A stretch of DNA of 64,000 nucleotides, from NCBI RefSeq assembly GCF_900142605.1, contig NZ_FRBL01000016.1, positions 34,892-98,891 of the forward strand. Direction: 5' to 3'. The notes under the pieces were generated by a model. The model saw only the letters and a list, made by a program, of their open reading frames with translations. It was not told the origin of the DNA and made no database searches. Positions 28,827-38,407 of this stretch are shown piece after piece. Each line of letters opens with the position of its first letter. The stretch's first letter is position 1. The position numbers and the translations under genes were made by a program. Origin of the DNA: Chitinophaga jiangningensis. GTDB lineage: Bacteria > Bacteroidota > Bacteroidia > Chitinophagales > Chitinophagaceae.

Positions 28827-29741
28827 TTAGTAGAGTAATTTTTCGATTTCGGTTCTGGTACGTGCCTGCAGACTGTAGAAGTCGATGTCCCATACCTTAT
28901 TGAAGTAGTTCACCACCATGGCTTCCTTGGCGCGGAGGTAAGCTTTGGCGGCCGCTTGTGGCGTACCGTTTACACTGCTGCCGGCCGGAATGCTGTTTAC
29001 GATTTTTTCAAACCCAGCCTTGCCCTCTGTCAGCATGATCGCTATCATCTCCACAAAATCATCATCAAAACCACTCATGGCGTATGCTGTCACAAAGCCA
29101 TCCCGGCGCGCTTCCGCGTCAGAAATATTATTCCAGTTGCCGGTATACAGCCCCGGGTTAATGCGTTTGTATTCTACAGGATACATGATGTTCTGATGGA
29201 GGATGTGGCCGAACTCATGTTCTATCACATGAAACATTTGTTTCACGGTGGATGAATCGGAATATTTATAGCCTGTCATTCCCTTGGTGCGGAACTCATT
29301 GAGCACGTACAACACTACCTTGCGGCCACCTTCGGCGGTTCCGAGGGTAATGGTACCATTGCTGTTCCAGCTGGCACTTCCGGAAAGGATGAGGAACTTA
29401 GGGCAGTATTTGATGAAGAAAAGGGAATCTGCTTCTGCGATATAGGTATTGATCCAAACCTTGCGGATGGCATCAATCACAGGAATAATTTTTTCTTCTT
29501 TTGGCGGTACCAGTGTTTTGTTTACCTCAAACTCAAACTGGTCCCATTTATATTTTACGGCGATGTTAAATGGTACGGTCAGGGAGTCGTACAGGTATTT
29601 ATCCAGTGCACTGGCTTTCCAGGTGTCCCCACCGAGGCCCGGAATATCAGCCACCAGTTCCATATCATCATCTTTACTGCAGCTTATCAGGCAGCTAAAT
29701 GAAAGTATCAGGAGAAGCCATTTGATTTTCAACATAGTCAA
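28827..29741 (-). CDS. Substrate-import-associated zinc metallohydrolase lipoprotein
   Basis: The protein has 304 residues with a lipoprotein signal peptide (LLLILSFSCLISC); the ATG two codons in is an equally good start. The motif HEFGHILHQ at residues 175-183 is an HExxH zinc site, and a downstream acidic residue (in FDDDFVEMIAIML) may be the third ligand. This family is found almost only beside SusC/SusD pairs, as here (22 bases after SusD), and is thought to process the substrate at the outer membrane. The substrate is unknown; a peptide or protein is a fair guess from the metallopeptidase-like motif. Confidence 0.9.
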   Translation of the reverse strand: MTMLKIKWLLLILSFSCLISCSKDDDMELVADIPGLGGDTWKASALDKYLYDSLTVPFNIAVKYKWDQFEFEVNKTLVPPKEEKIIPVIDAIRKVWINTYIAEADSLFFIKYCPKFLILSGSASWNSNGTITLGTAEGGRKVVLYVLNEFRTKGMTGYKYSDSSTVKQMFHVIEHEFGHILHQNIMYPVEYKRINPGLYTGNWNNISDAEARRDGFVTAYAMSGFDDDFVEMIAIMLTEGKAGFEKIVNSIPAGSSVNGTPQAAAKAYLRAKEAMVVNYFNKVWDIDFYSLQARTRTEIEKLLY

Positions 29742-29763
29742 GAGATATTGGTTGATATAGAAA

Positions 29764-31239
29764 TTATTTCCTTGGATTCAGATCGAGCCCGCTGTTGGCA
29801 ACGGATTGCGGCAACTGGAAAGTGCATTGGTCATCACCGGGCCTGAGTACGAGATCGGCCCCATTGATGCGTGTATGCGTTACCGTCATACCATAGCGCA
29901 GCATATCAAACCAGCGCATACCTTCCTGCACATACTCTGCTCTTTTGAAACTGAGGATAGTTTGCAGGCTGGCGATCCGCTGATCGGTGGTGCCGTAGGC
30001 ACTGAGGAGGCGGTTCATGGTGATGGCATGAGTGGTGGCACTGTAATTGGTGATGCGTTTGCTGGCAAACAGGTTGAGGTCTTTGAGCACCTCACTGTAA
30101 TTTCCCAGCCAGGCGTTGGCTTCTAACCGGTTAAACATCACTTCCTCCGTAGTAAACAGCACGTTCATCACGTAAGGCTGGCCGATAGTGGCGTTCACGG
30201 AGTTCTTTACAAAGTATTCGGTGTTTTTAGGCACGAAGTAATCCTGGTTGCCGTAGTAGTATACCGGGTAAGCCCAGCGGCCGCCGGTAACGTTGTTGCC
30301 GAGTATTTCCACTTCTTTGGCAAACGACAGGTCGTAGCGGTAGCGGCCCATGTACCTGCCTGCGAGGGATTTGGTTTCCACGATGAGCAGGTTGGCATCT
30401 TCTGCCGCGTTGGCGTACAGGTCGCGGATCTGCGCGGGCGACATATTATTATACTTCGTGTTCCAGGGGCGCATATGCATACCCAGCTGGTCGCCGGGAA
30501 ATGCCTGTGCTGCATAGTAGAGCACTTTCTGGTAATCTTTTTTAAAGAGATAGAAGCGCGTCGCAAAAGCATTTGCTGCCAGGCGGTTGAAGTGATAACG
30601 GTCAACGGTATACGCTTCGTCCTGTATCAGCGGCAGACCCGCCAGCAGGTCTTTTTCAATCATATCGTACACATAGGCTACCGTCTTTCTTTCATATTGT
30701 TTGTGCACCACTGTTTCAGGTTCGGTAACGTAGGGTATTCCCGGATTGCTGGCTGCGGTGGCCGGGTCATATATATGAGAGAAGAGATTGACCAGCATAA
30801 AATGTGCGTACGCCCTCGCTACGAGTGCCTCGCCTTTTTGTGCGGAATACAGCGCCGTATCTGTTGCTTCTGCGCAGGCTTTCAAGGCCTGGTTAGCCGC
30901 GGCGATGGCGCTGTAAGCGGCCGCCCAGTAAGCTTCAGGGGAATCTTCTTCAATGGATTGCACGTCCTGAAAAAGGTAGGTATCGCTGTTAGGGCGCTCC
31001 GACTGACCTATCCCTTTATCCGCCACGTTATCTGATTTCGACTCACACATCACGATGTAGCTGGATTGCGGATAGGCGGTGCCCAGGAGTTTGGATACTT
31101 TCTGCGGTGTATCGAGCGCCGTCCAGGTGCTGTCCGGCTGTTGTTCCAGGAACTTGGTGCAGCCGGTAGTGAGCAGTAATGCTGCTGCTACGGCTACGAC
31201 TGTACGTTTATATATAGTAGGTTTCAGATTCATAATCAT
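29764..31239 (-). CDS. SusD/RagB-family lipoprotein
   Basis: The protein has 491 residues. Its signal peptide ends in LLLTTGC, so the lipidated residue is the Cys before TKFLEQQPDS, a typical SusD start. The middle has the TPR-like helices of the family, and near the end is the usual FKRAEYVQEGMRWFDMLRYG segment. It starts 5 bases after the SusC stop. It should be the surface lid and ligand binder of that transporter. It belongs to the SusD group found with metallohydrolase and DUF4302 partners. Confidence 0.95.
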   Translation of the reverse strand: MIMNLKPTIYKRTVVAVAAALLLTTGCTKFLEQQPDSTWTALDTPQKVSKLLGTAYPQSSYIVMCESKSDNVADKGIGQSERPNSDTYLFQDVQSIEEDSPEAYWAAAYSAIAAANQALKACAEATDTALYSAQKGEALVARAYAHFMLVNLFSHIYDPATAASNPGIPYVTEPETVVHKQYERKTVAYVYDMIEKDLLAGLPLIQDEAYTVDRYHFNRLAANAFATRFYLFKKDYQKVLYYAAQAFPGDQLGMHMRPWNTKYNNMSPAQIRDLYANAAEDANLLIVETKSLAGRYMGRYRYDLSFAKEVEILGNNVTGGRWAYPVYYYGNQDYFVPKNTEYFVKNSVNATIGQPYVMNVLFTTEEVMFNRLEANAWLGNYSEVLKDLNLFASKRITNYSATTHAITMNRLLSAYGTTDQRIASLQTILSFKRAEYVQEGMRWFDMLRYGMTVTHTRINGADLVLRPGDDQCTFQLPQSVANSGLDLNPRK

Positions 31240-31244
31240 ATTGT

Positions 31245-34200
31245 TTAGAGGCCTGCTTTAATGGAGAAGGTGAACTGTTTCTGGATAGGCTGTGCCACAC
31301 CACCGGAGTTGAAGAATTCCGGGTCCTGGCCCTGCAGTTTCTTATCCGCGTAGATCAGCCATGGGTTGATGGCCGCACCGGTAAACGACAGGCTGTTAAA
31401 CCCAATCCATTTAGCTTTGGCAGCAGGCAGGGCATAGGTGAGTGAAACTGTTTTGAGTCGCACGAAATCGCCGCTGGCTACCCGTTCTGTTGAATAGTTG
31501 TAGTTGTTATACGGATAGCTGCCCCAGATCATGCTCTGTTCAAAAACATCGAGGATGGAAGGGATCACGGTTTTACCTTCTTCTCCCGGCATGGCCCATC
31601 TGTTATAGAACTCTTTCGGCATAGCGTCCAGGTCGGAGTAAGCTGTTTTGAACGCTGGCGCCAGGCGGATTTTATTACCTGCCTGGTACGTCACAAATAC
31701 ATTTAAGGAGAGATTTTTATAGCGGAAGGTATTGGATACACCGCCCGTTACCGGAGGGTCTACCGGTCCCATATATACGAGGTGACCGGTTTTGAGGTCC
31801 TGCAGGTTTACGTTTTTGTCCAGGTCTCCCTTCTCGTTAATAAATTCAGGAACACCCTCGTAATGGGTCAGGTCTTCATATTTGAGGGAAAAAAGGCTTC
31901 GCACCGGGTAGCCTTCAATGTTACCTCCTTCTGCTACTACGAGGTCGAAGATGGCAGGAATGTTTTTAGCGTTGGTAATTTTGTTGGTGTTGTAACCGAA
32001 GGTGAGATTGGTTCTCCAGCTGAAGTCCTTTTTACGGATCGGTTCTCCGCCGATCATCACTTCCAGCCCTTTCGACTCCATATCCGCGTAGTTGGCGGCT
32101 TTATATAATTCGCCGCCAATACCGGATGTCTTGATTTTGCTGATGAGGTCGAAGCTCTTACGGGTGTATGCGTCGATGGCCCAGTTGATGCGGCCATTGA
32201 ACAATCCTCCGTCGAGTCCGAGGTTGGTAGTATATAATTTTTCCCAGGTAAGGTCATCGTTTTGCAGGTGTGCCAGCTGAATCACGGATTCTACTTCTGT
32301 CAGGTGCGGCCGGCGTGTATTTACCGTTTGGAATACAATGTTTGAATTGGTGGCTGGGCCCATGCTGGCGGTGAGGCCATAGCTGGCGCGCAGGGTCAGG
32401 TAGTCCACATGGCGGAACTGTTGCATAAATGGTTCCTGTTCAATATTCCAGGACACGGCGCCGCTATAGGTAGGCAGCCAGCGGGCCTTACGGGAGATAC
32501 CGAGCCTGTTGGAACCATCGTAGCGACCAGTAATAGTGGCGTTGTACTTGTGGTTATACGCGTAGGTGGCAGTGGCATAAAAGGCAGCGAAGCGGTCAAA
32601 ATCGCGGCCCATGGTGTAGTAAGGAAAGTTGCTCTCGATGGTTTGCTTCAGTATCTTATAATCTACGAAAGGCACACCGCCATTGTCGTACTGGTAACCG
32701 TAGCCGGTGTTGGAAGCGGCCTGTCTGTCTGCCGCTTTCACCTGCTGCCCTACTAATACATTCAGTTGGTGTTTCGTGTTGAAGGTATCGCTGTAGTTCA
32801 GGCCATTTCTGAAATCGTAGTTAACCAGCTGATCTTCGGTGCGATTGTAAAAACCGCCGTAAGGTAGTACTACGACAGGTTCTGCGTCCGGGTTGTCAGG
32901 GTCGGTATATAAAAAACGGTTGTTGGCCGCGATGGTAGCGTTATCATTAGCGCGATAAGCGCCGGCCATGTTAGACCGTTCGGTGATATTATGTTCACGG
33001 CTGGATTTCACGTAGCGGATAGCGCCGGTGAATTCGTAGCGCAGGTTGTTGGTCAGCTGCCACGCGAGGTCGCCCTGCAGGCGCAGGTCCATCATATTCA
33101 GGTTGAGATAGTTGTTGCTCAGTTCATTGATAATGTTAAACGGTGCGTAGTTTCTTCTGAAATATTCCAGCTCACCATTTTCATCATAGGCGGTGAGGGT
33201 GCGGCTGGTGTTGAGAGAATAGCTGAACGGGTTGATATCGAAGTCGCGGTCGTACTTACCTTCCACCGGGTTGCTGCTGCGACTCAGCGCACCAGGTGCT
33301 TTCTGCTGGCGCACGGAGGCCAGCGTGGAAAAGTTAGTGGTAAGGCGGTTAGAGAGTTTATAGGTATTGCGATAATTAAGCGTATAGCGGTTTACTTTAT
33401 CTGCCAGCGTCCAGCCGTTGTCGCTGTAATAGCTGGTAGAAAAGTAAGATTGTGATTTGTCGTTACCGGTAGAAATGCTCAGGGAATGTTCCTGTACGAA
33501 GTTGTTGCGAAAAAGGAGGTTGAACCAGTCCGTGTTGGCGTTGGCGTAGCGGAGCAGGAATTGCTTTCTGGCCTCCGGCGTGTTTTCCAGGGGAAATTCA
33601 CCTTTATCATCTGCGTTGAGGCGTTCGTAGAGTTTTCCGAACACGCCGTTATCCGCACGGGAAAGGATATCCGAAGTGAGAATACCTTTTCTTTCGAGTT
33701 CGGCGAGGACTGACATTTGCTGTGCCGAGTTCATGATATTGAAATCGCCGTACTGTGGTTTCAGCTGCGTGCTGAAGTTGCCGCTGTAGGCAACGATTGG
33801 CCTACCGGATTTACCTTTTTTAGTAGTGATCACCACTACCCCGTTCATGGCGCGGGCGCCGTACAGCGCAGTAGCGGCGGCATCTTTCAGGATATCAAAG
33901 CTTTCGATATCATTGGAGTTGAGGCCGGCAACGGCGGAGCCGAGCAGTGTGGTAGGGTCGCCGCTGGAGAGCTGGTCGTTGCTGATGTTGACTACATCTT
34001 CCAGTACCACGCCGTCTACCACCCAGAGGGGTTTATTATCTCCATTGATAGAAGTAGCACCACGTACGCGCACTTTTGGCGCGGTACCGAAGGTGCCGGA
34101 AACGTTTTGGATGGCCACACCGGCTACACGGCCTTCGAGCATGCGGCTTACATCTGTTAACCCTTCGATTTTTACATCTTCCGCTTTGAGGCGGGTAGCG

Positions 34201-34880
34201 GCACCGGAAAATTTACTTTTATCGATGCTCTGAAAACCGGTCACGATGACTTCCTGTAAGTGTGTAGGCTTTTCTTTGAGTGTAATACTTTTCTCTGCAG
34301 TACCGAATTGCGACACTGGTATCTCCTCCGTTTTAAAGCCGGTAAAATTGATTACCAGTACTGCATCCGCAGGAACTTTTTTCAGTTCAAACTCACCTTT
34401 TTCGTTGGTGGTAGTTCCTTTGGAAGTGCCTTTGATGAGCACTGTTACACCGGGTAGGGCAATTTGTTTTACGTCAGTAACAATACCGCGTACGTCGGTT
34501 GTCCTGGGTTGAATCTGCCACAGGGAACCGGAGAGTTTTGCGGGAATATCTTTATTGTGATTATCTTTTCTGATCACAATACGATCATACATGACACTAA
34601 AGGATAGGGAGTATGGTGTGAGCAGTTTATGCAGCAGGACTCCTACCTTTTCATTGGTAGCTGTTACGGTTACTTTATTGGCATTGAGGGCATCGTTACT
34701 GGTATACACAAAGGATACTTCCGCGATGGAACTTATTTTTTCCAGTGCATCTTTCAGCAGCACATCGCGCAGCTGAATAGATATTTTTTTGTCGAGCAGG
34801 TCCTGGTTGGCAGCGTGTACCGACAAGCAAGGTATAAGCAGGATCAGGCAGAAAAGTATTTGCCGGAATTTCTTCAACAT
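31245..34880 (-). CDS. SusC/RagA-type TonB-dependent transporter with N-terminal STN signalling domain
   Basis: The start is taken at 34880 (1211 residues), where a signal peptide begins (MLKKFRQILFCLILLIP...SVHA); the 22 codons upstream are polar. Domains: an STN domain (about 25-80; ISIQLRDVLLKDALEKISSI), a CarboxypepD_reg-like domain (about 112-190; VRGIVTDVKQIALPGVTVLI), a plug (about 200-330; ATALYGARAMNGVVVITTKK) and a barrel of about 870 residues. The STN domain is used in transporters that signal through a FecR anti-sigma factor. Such a pair lies directly upstream (FecR at 35289, sigma at 36405), so substrate binding probably switches on this operon. Confidence 0.95.
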   Translation of the reverse strand: MLKKFRQILFCLILLIPCLSVHAANQDLLDKKISIQLRDVLLKDALEKISSIAEVSFVYTSNDALNANKVTVTATNEKVGVLLHKLLTPYSLSFSVMYDRIVIRKDNHNKDIPAKLSGSLWQIQPRTTDVRGIVTDVKQIALPGVTVLIKGTSKGTTTNEKGEFELKKVPADAVLVINFTGFKTEEIPVSQFGTAEKSITLKEKPTHLQEVIVTGFQSIDKSKFSGAATRLKAEDVKIEGLTDVSRMLEGRVAGVAIQNVSGTFGTAPKVRVRGATSINGDNKPLWVVDGVVLEDVVNISNDQLSSGDPTTLLGSAVAGLNSNDIESFDILKDAAATALYGARAMNGVVVITTKKGKSGRPIVAYSGNFSTQLKPQYGDFNIMNSAQQMSVLAELERKGILTSDILSRADNGVFGKLYERLNADDKGEFPLENTPEARKQFLLRYANANTDWFNLLFRNNFVQEHSLSISTGNDKSQSYFSTSYYSDNGWTLADKVNRYTLNYRNTYKLSNRLTTNFSTLASVRQQKAPGALSRSSNPVEGKYDRDFDINPFSYSLNTSRTLTAYDENGELEYFRRNYAPFNIINELSNNYLNLNMMDLRLQGDLAWQLTNNLRYEFTGAIRYVKSSREHNITERSNMAGAYRANDNATIAANNRFLYTDPDNPDAEPVVVLPYGGFYNRTEDQLVNYDFRNGLNYSDTFNTKHQLNVLVGQQVKAADRQAASNTGYGYQYDNGGVPFVDYKILKQTIESNFPYYTMGRDFDRFAAFYATATYAYNHKYNATITGRYDGSNRLGISRKARWLPTYSGAVSWNIEQEPFMQQFRHVDYLTLRASYGLTASMGPATNSNIVFQTVNTRRPHLTEVESVIQLAHLQNDDLTWEKLYTTNLGLDGGLFNGRINWAIDAYTRKSFDLISKIKTSGIGGELYKAANYADMESKGLEVMIGGEPIRKKDFSWRTNLTFGYNTNKITNAKNIPAIFDLVVAEGGNIEGYPVRSLFSLKYEDLTHYEGVPEFINEKGDLDKNVNLQDLKTGHLVYMGPVDPPVTGGVSNTFRYKNLSLNVFVTYQAGNKIRLAPAFKTAYSDLDAMPKEFYNRWAMPGEEGKTVIPSILDVFEQSMIWGSYPYNNYNYSTERVASGDFVRLKTVSLTYALPAAKAKWIGFNSLSFTGAAINPWLIYADKKLQGQDPEFFNSGGVAQPIQKQFTFSIKAGL

Positions 34881-35288
34881 AATTCGGTTTTGATAGACAT
34901 TATGGGTAATAGGTTCCCTATCCGGTTCCTGGCGGGAATCGGGCAATAGCGGGTCATCTGCTATGCAGTTAACTTTTTGTCAGATAAAACGGTAGGTTCT
35001 ATCCGGTGGCGGAAGTAATAGTGTTCTTCGTAATCATGTTAGTCCTTATTTATAAACTGGTTGATAAATCTCATTAAGCGCCTAAACAACAATCTGACTA
35101 AACAACATATACATCCTCTTCCTGAGGGAGAAGAATAGGTTAAGATCTGTTGTGGGCAAAGTATTCCCGTCCGGAAAAACGTTGTGTTTTTTCCGGTATT
35201 AATATGGATAGCGTTAAAAAATTACTGTCGGTTACTCAAAACTCTGTTTGGAACAACGGCATGGCTAACGCATAGATTTTGGTTTGCT
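34881..35288 (-). promoter_or_regulatory. Leader region of the SusC operon with a repeated element
   Basis: This 408-base gap between the FecR stop and the SusC start must contain the promoter of the long operon. Two similar elements lie about 82 bases apart: AGGTTCCCTATCCGG at 34911-34925 and AGGTTCTATCCGG at 34994-35006, each followed by GGCGG within 10 bases. On the minus strand they read CCGGATAG with GAACC. They could be sigma or regulator sites, but this is a guess from repetition alone. No canonical promoter can be defined. Confidence 0.35.
35171..35196 (-). terminator. Possible terminator after fecR
   Basis: The arms CCGGAAAAA and TTTTTCCGG are perfect complements with an 8-base loop, about 95 bases after the FecR stop. 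The AT-rich stem has no T run after it. It would separate the sigma/FecR transcript from the SusC operon. Confidence 0.35.
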
Positions 35289-36296
35289 TCATTCGCAGGC
35301 TTCCCCTGTGATCATAAATCCTTTTCCGTTTTCCAGCTCATTTACTTTAGCATTTCTGAATGGTGCTGCAATCAGATCCAGCTGTTTGCGCAGGTCGTCA
35401 TTGATGTTAAAGTTGCTAAAAATGGGACATTGTCTGATATTACGCGCATCTAAAGGCACATTATAGATACGTTCCAGATCGCGCAGCACCGTTACTACAG
35501 ACTCGCCTTTATAGGTTAATACACCGGTACTTTTCCGGGCATAGAATCGGGCATCATCAGTTCCATCTATCAATTGTATTTCATTCGTCTGTGTATTCAG
35601 GACCAGCTCTTTGTTGGCGGTGAGTACTTCCGTTCTTGCGGAAGTTTTGTTACCGTTATGTGCATCTACCTGTACCTTTCCACTGATCACTACTACTTTT
35701 ACTTCTTCGTTATCGCGTACGTCCATGTTAAAGGCAGTACCGAGTACTGTTGTTTTCAGGTATTTTGAGGAGATGGTAAAGGCCGCCTTAGCCGCGTGTT
35801 TCACGTTAAAATAGGCCTCTCCTTTCAGCGTCAGTTCCCGGGTATTGGTTCCGAAATTTTTCGGGTAACGGATGCTGGCGCCTTTCTCCAGCACAACGTC
35901 TGACCCGTCGGGGAGCGTAACAGTAGTACGTTCCTTGTCGGCGGATACGATCAGCATATTGCTGTTATTACGGAGCAGTATATACGCCGCTACACTGATC
36001 ACGAGCAGTCCGATGGCTGCGGCGGCGATGCGGCGGGTATACAGCCGGAATACGCCACGGAAATTGTTATCGGTTATGCCTGCACGACGATGAATATTAG
36101 CCAGCATGGCAGCGGAGACTTTTTTATCCAGGGTGGACTTCATTTCAGTGAGTTCCAACTGAAAGTCTTCTGCTGCAACGGCCTGCAATTCTGAAAGGTC
36201 TTCCCCATCCAGGTAGGTTTTCATCCAGTTCCATTGTTCTGCGGACCAATTATCTGAATGCAGGAGCTGCTGTATATATGCTTTTCTGTTATTCAC
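35289..36296 (-). CDS. FecR-family anti-sigma factor
   Basis: The protein has 335 residues. The cytoplasmic N-terminal part (1-85) would bind the sigma factor. A single membrane helix follows (AAAAIGLLVISVAAYILL, about 91-108). The FecR domain (about 120-215) includes VTLPDGSDVVLEKGASIRYP and LKGEAYFNVKH, and a DUF4974 domain ends the protein (about 260-330; GESVVTVLRDLERIYNVPLD). In this signalling type, the periplasmic part senses the STN domain of the loaded SusC barrel, and the N-terminal part then frees or activates the sigma factor. It lies between the sigma gene (108 bases upstream) and SusC. Confidence 0.95.
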   Translation of the reverse strand: MNNRKAYIQQLLHSDNWSAEQWNWMKTYLDGEDLSELQAVAAEDFQLELTEMKSTLDKKVSAAMLANIHRRAGITDNNFRGVFRLYTRRIAAAAIGLLVISVAAYILLRNNSNMLIVSADKERTTVTLPDGSDVVLEKGASIRYPKNFGTNTRELTLKGEAYFNVKHAAKAAFTISSKYLKTTVLGTAFNMDVRDNEEVKVVVISGKVQVDAHNGNKTSARTEVLTANKELVLNTQTNEIQLIDGTDDARFYARKSTGVLTYKGESVVTVLRDLERIYNVPLDARNIRQCPIFSNFNINDDLRKQLDLIAAPFRNAKVNELENGKGFMITGEACE

Positions 36297-36404
36297 TATC
36301 GTGACGGTTTATATACTAAATACGCCCGTTTGAAAAAATGGAGGGGTCGAATCCCAACTTTTTTTAAAAAAATCACAGATATTTTATTTCCACATATGAT
36401 CTTA

Positions 36405-37001
36405 TCAGAACTGATCCGGTAAGTTGAGAAAGAACAGCAGGAGTAGTACGTATCGTTGTTCACCATTTCGCTGCATGTAATCGTTGAGTATAGACATGGC
36501 TGCAGACAAATGTTCTTTCACGGTATGGCGGGAAATATTGAGTTCTTCGGCTACTTCGGCATAGGTTTTTCCTTCCAGTTTGCATTTAGTAATAATGGTT
36601 TTTCTTCGAGGGGACAGTTGTTCAATTCCTTCCATCAATAGCTTGTATTGTGCTTCCTGTATCTGCAGGTTGTCGGTTCCTGCCGCTACGTCATCAGTCA
36701 TGGCCATCAGGTCTTTTTGCAGCGCGTATTCGCGCACCCGCTTTCGGATGTGTGATACCGACAGGTTAAAGCTGATCACAAACAACCATCCACTGACGGG
36801 CTGGTCGGGTTTAAGATCATAGCGTTTTTCCCATAGGCGGCTGAACACTTCCTGCAGAATGTCCTGGGCAACAGTTTCTTCTTTCACGAACTTGAAAATA
36901 TTGCGATATACCGCTTCATGATATTTCCAGTACAACCCGTCAAATGCAGGGACCTGACTGAGTTGTAATTGTTCGATTAATTCGGCATCGTTAATATTCA
37001 T
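36405..37001 (-). CDS. ECF-type RNA polymerase sigma factor (FecI-like)
   Basis: The start is placed at 37001 (198 residues), because an AGGAG ribosome-binding sequence lies just upstream and the N-terminus then fits the family; an ATG 21 codons earlier lacks such a signal. Region 2 shows AFDGLYWKYHEAVYRNIFKF and ILQEVFSRLWEKR. Region 4 shows LSPRRKTIITKCKLEGKTYA and the helix-turn-helix AEELNISRHTVKEHLSAAMS. With FecR and the STN-type SusC downstream it makes a complete sigma/anti-sigma/transporter switch and is the likely activator of the 9.3-34.9 kb operon. Confidence 0.94.
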   Translation of the reverse strand: MNINDAELIEQLQLSQVPAFDGLYWKYHEAVYRNIFKFVKEETVAQDILQEVFSRLWEKRYDLKPDQPVSGWLFVISFNLSVSHIRKRVREYALQKDLMAMTDDVAAGTDNLQIQEAQYKLLMEGIEQLSPRRKTIITKCKLEGKTYAEVAEELNISRHTVKEHLSAAMSILNDYMQRNGEQRYVLLLLFFLNLPDQF

Positions 37002-37010
37002 ATCTCCTCT
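37002..37010 (-). promoter_or_regulatory. Ribosome-binding site fixing the sigma-factor start
   Basis: On the minus strand the sequence is AGAGGAGAT followed directly by ATG. The AGGAG core is 3 bases from the start codon, somewhat close, but it is the only Shine-Dalgarno-like match near either candidate ATG. Confidence 0.55.
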
Positions 37011-37401
37011 TTTATATGAATCATAGCGCGGAATATTTGTGGCATGTAAAGTCAGGTTCTTCAAATAACATCATAAGGTTTCATGGACCGTACTTTCGCT
37101 GTATAAAATAATAACAAAAAATTGTTATTTTATAAATATATTTATATTAATTATATTTACAACTTATTAGTTTTTGCTAATTAATTTAATGCTGTTAAAA
37201 AAATTAACAGTCGCGGTTGCTTTACAAACGGAAACCTGGTACCCGGGCGAATGTTACCTTCCCCAAATCTGCTTTATTTTACCACTATCAGATTCTGCTG
37301 TTGCTTTTTGGAGATATATAAACCAAAAAGTCCTTCAAATTCGTATTGCCGGCACCGTATTTTTTTTATTTTTCCCTTACTTTGCCCACCACAGCCTGCT
37401 T
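37011..37401. promoter_or_regulatory. Divergent intergenic region, very AT-rich, with a dyad
   Basis: This stretch of about 390 bases separates the sigma gene (minus) from nadR (plus) and must carry both promoters. An 8-bp dyad AATAACAA / TTGTTATT with a 4-base loop lies at 37110-37129 inside a very AT-rich block (37100-37190). The sequence TTACTTTG at 37377-37384 is one mismatch from the Bacteroidota -7 element TAnnTTTG and would start nadR transcription about 10 bases before its ATG. The reading frame of nadR stays open 76 codons upstream, but that part is low-complexity and not called. Confidence 0.35.
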
Positions 37402-38406
37402 ATGACTAAAGGATTTGTATTCGGAAAATTTTTGCCCTTCCATAAAGGCCACGAGGCCATGATAAGATACGCGCGCGTGGCCTGCGATCAACTGACCATA
37501 CTGGTGTGTTGCAGCAACACGGAGTTAATATCTCCCGAAATAAGAAAAAGCTGGATCAGCTGCACGGTGGCCGATTTAACGGCAGTGGATATACGTATTT
37601 ACAACTATAACGAAACGGAGTTGCCGAATACCTCGGTATCCTCGGAAAGTGTGTCTGCCGCCTGGGCGAAGGTATTCCGCTCACTCCTTCCGGAGGTGGA
37701 CCTGCTGGTGACGTCGGAACCTTATGGGGAGTATGTTGCATCCTTTATGGGCATCCGGCATTTGCCGTTTAACCCGGCGCGTAGTGAGGTACCCGTAGCG
37801 GCCTCCATGATCCGGCGGGATCTGGCGGGATACTGGTCCTTTCTCCCCCCGGCGGTAAAAGCTACGCTGGCTTTGAAAGTAGTATTGCTCGGTACTGAAT
37901 CCACCGGTAAATCCACGCTTACGGATAAACTGGCAAATTACTTTCATGGTACCGCCGTACAGGAAGCTGCCAGGGACATTATCCCTGATTCAAATGAGTT
38001 TACGGTAAAGGATCTGTATACAGTGGCAAATGCGCATGCCGCCCGCATTGATGCTGCAGTACAGGGGGATAGTCCGCTGGTATTTATTGATACGGACGTG
38101 TATATCACGATTTCTTACGGTATACATTTTTATGATACGCAGATAGCGGTTTCCCCTGAAATTTTTGACAGTAACCGGGCGGACTTATATCTCTATCTCA
38201 ACAATGATGTGCCTTATTTCCAGGATGGCACGCGGCTGGAGCAGTCGGAGCGCGATGAACTGGACGCGGCACACCGGCGTGTTTTAGCATTGTACAATAT
38301 TTTTTACAGAGAGATAAATGGAAGCTGGGAGGAGCGCCTGCAAGTGGCAATAGCGTTGGTAGCGGAGGCCTACGCACTTAAGCAAAAGACTTTCTTTGGG
38401 GAATAA
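37402..38406 (+). CDS. nadR: NadR-type NMN adenylyltransferase / ribosylnicotinamide kinase
   Basis: The start is placed at 37402 (334 residues), since the sequence becomes family-like exactly there: MTKGFVFGKFLPFHKGHEAM. The HKGH at residues 14-17 is the HxGH nucleotide-binding motif of cytidylyltransferase-like enzymes. The C-terminal half is a P-loop kinase with Walker A GTESTGKST at 164-172. In the family the first domain makes NAD+ from NMN and ATP, and the second phosphorylates nicotinamide riboside, so the protein works in NAD salvage in the cytoplasm. The helix-turn-helix repressor domain of enterobacterial NadR is absent. It is transcribed alone and ends at a bidirectional terminator. 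Confidence 0.9.
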   Translation: MTKGFVFGKFLPFHKGHEAMIRYARVACDQLTILVCCSNTELISPEIRKSWISCTVADLTAVDIRIYNYNETELPNTSVSSESVSAAWAKVFRSLLPEVDLLVTSEPYGEYVASFMGIRHLPFNPARSEVPVAASMIRRDLAGYWSFLPPAVKATLALKVVLLGTESTGKSTLTDKLANYFHGTAVQEAARDIIPDSNEFTVKDLYTVANAHAARIDAAVQGDSPLVFIDTDVYITISYGIHFYDTQIAVSPEIFDSNRADLYLYLNNDVPYFQDGTRLEQSERDELDAAHRRVLALYNIFYREINGSWEERLQVAIALVAEAYALKQKTFFGE

Positions 38407-38407
38407 A

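Noticed and set aside
37174..37401. N-terminal extension of NadR by 76 residues
   Set aside because: The extension is AT-rich and low in complexity, while the nucleotidyltransferase fold begins exactly at the ATG at 37402.
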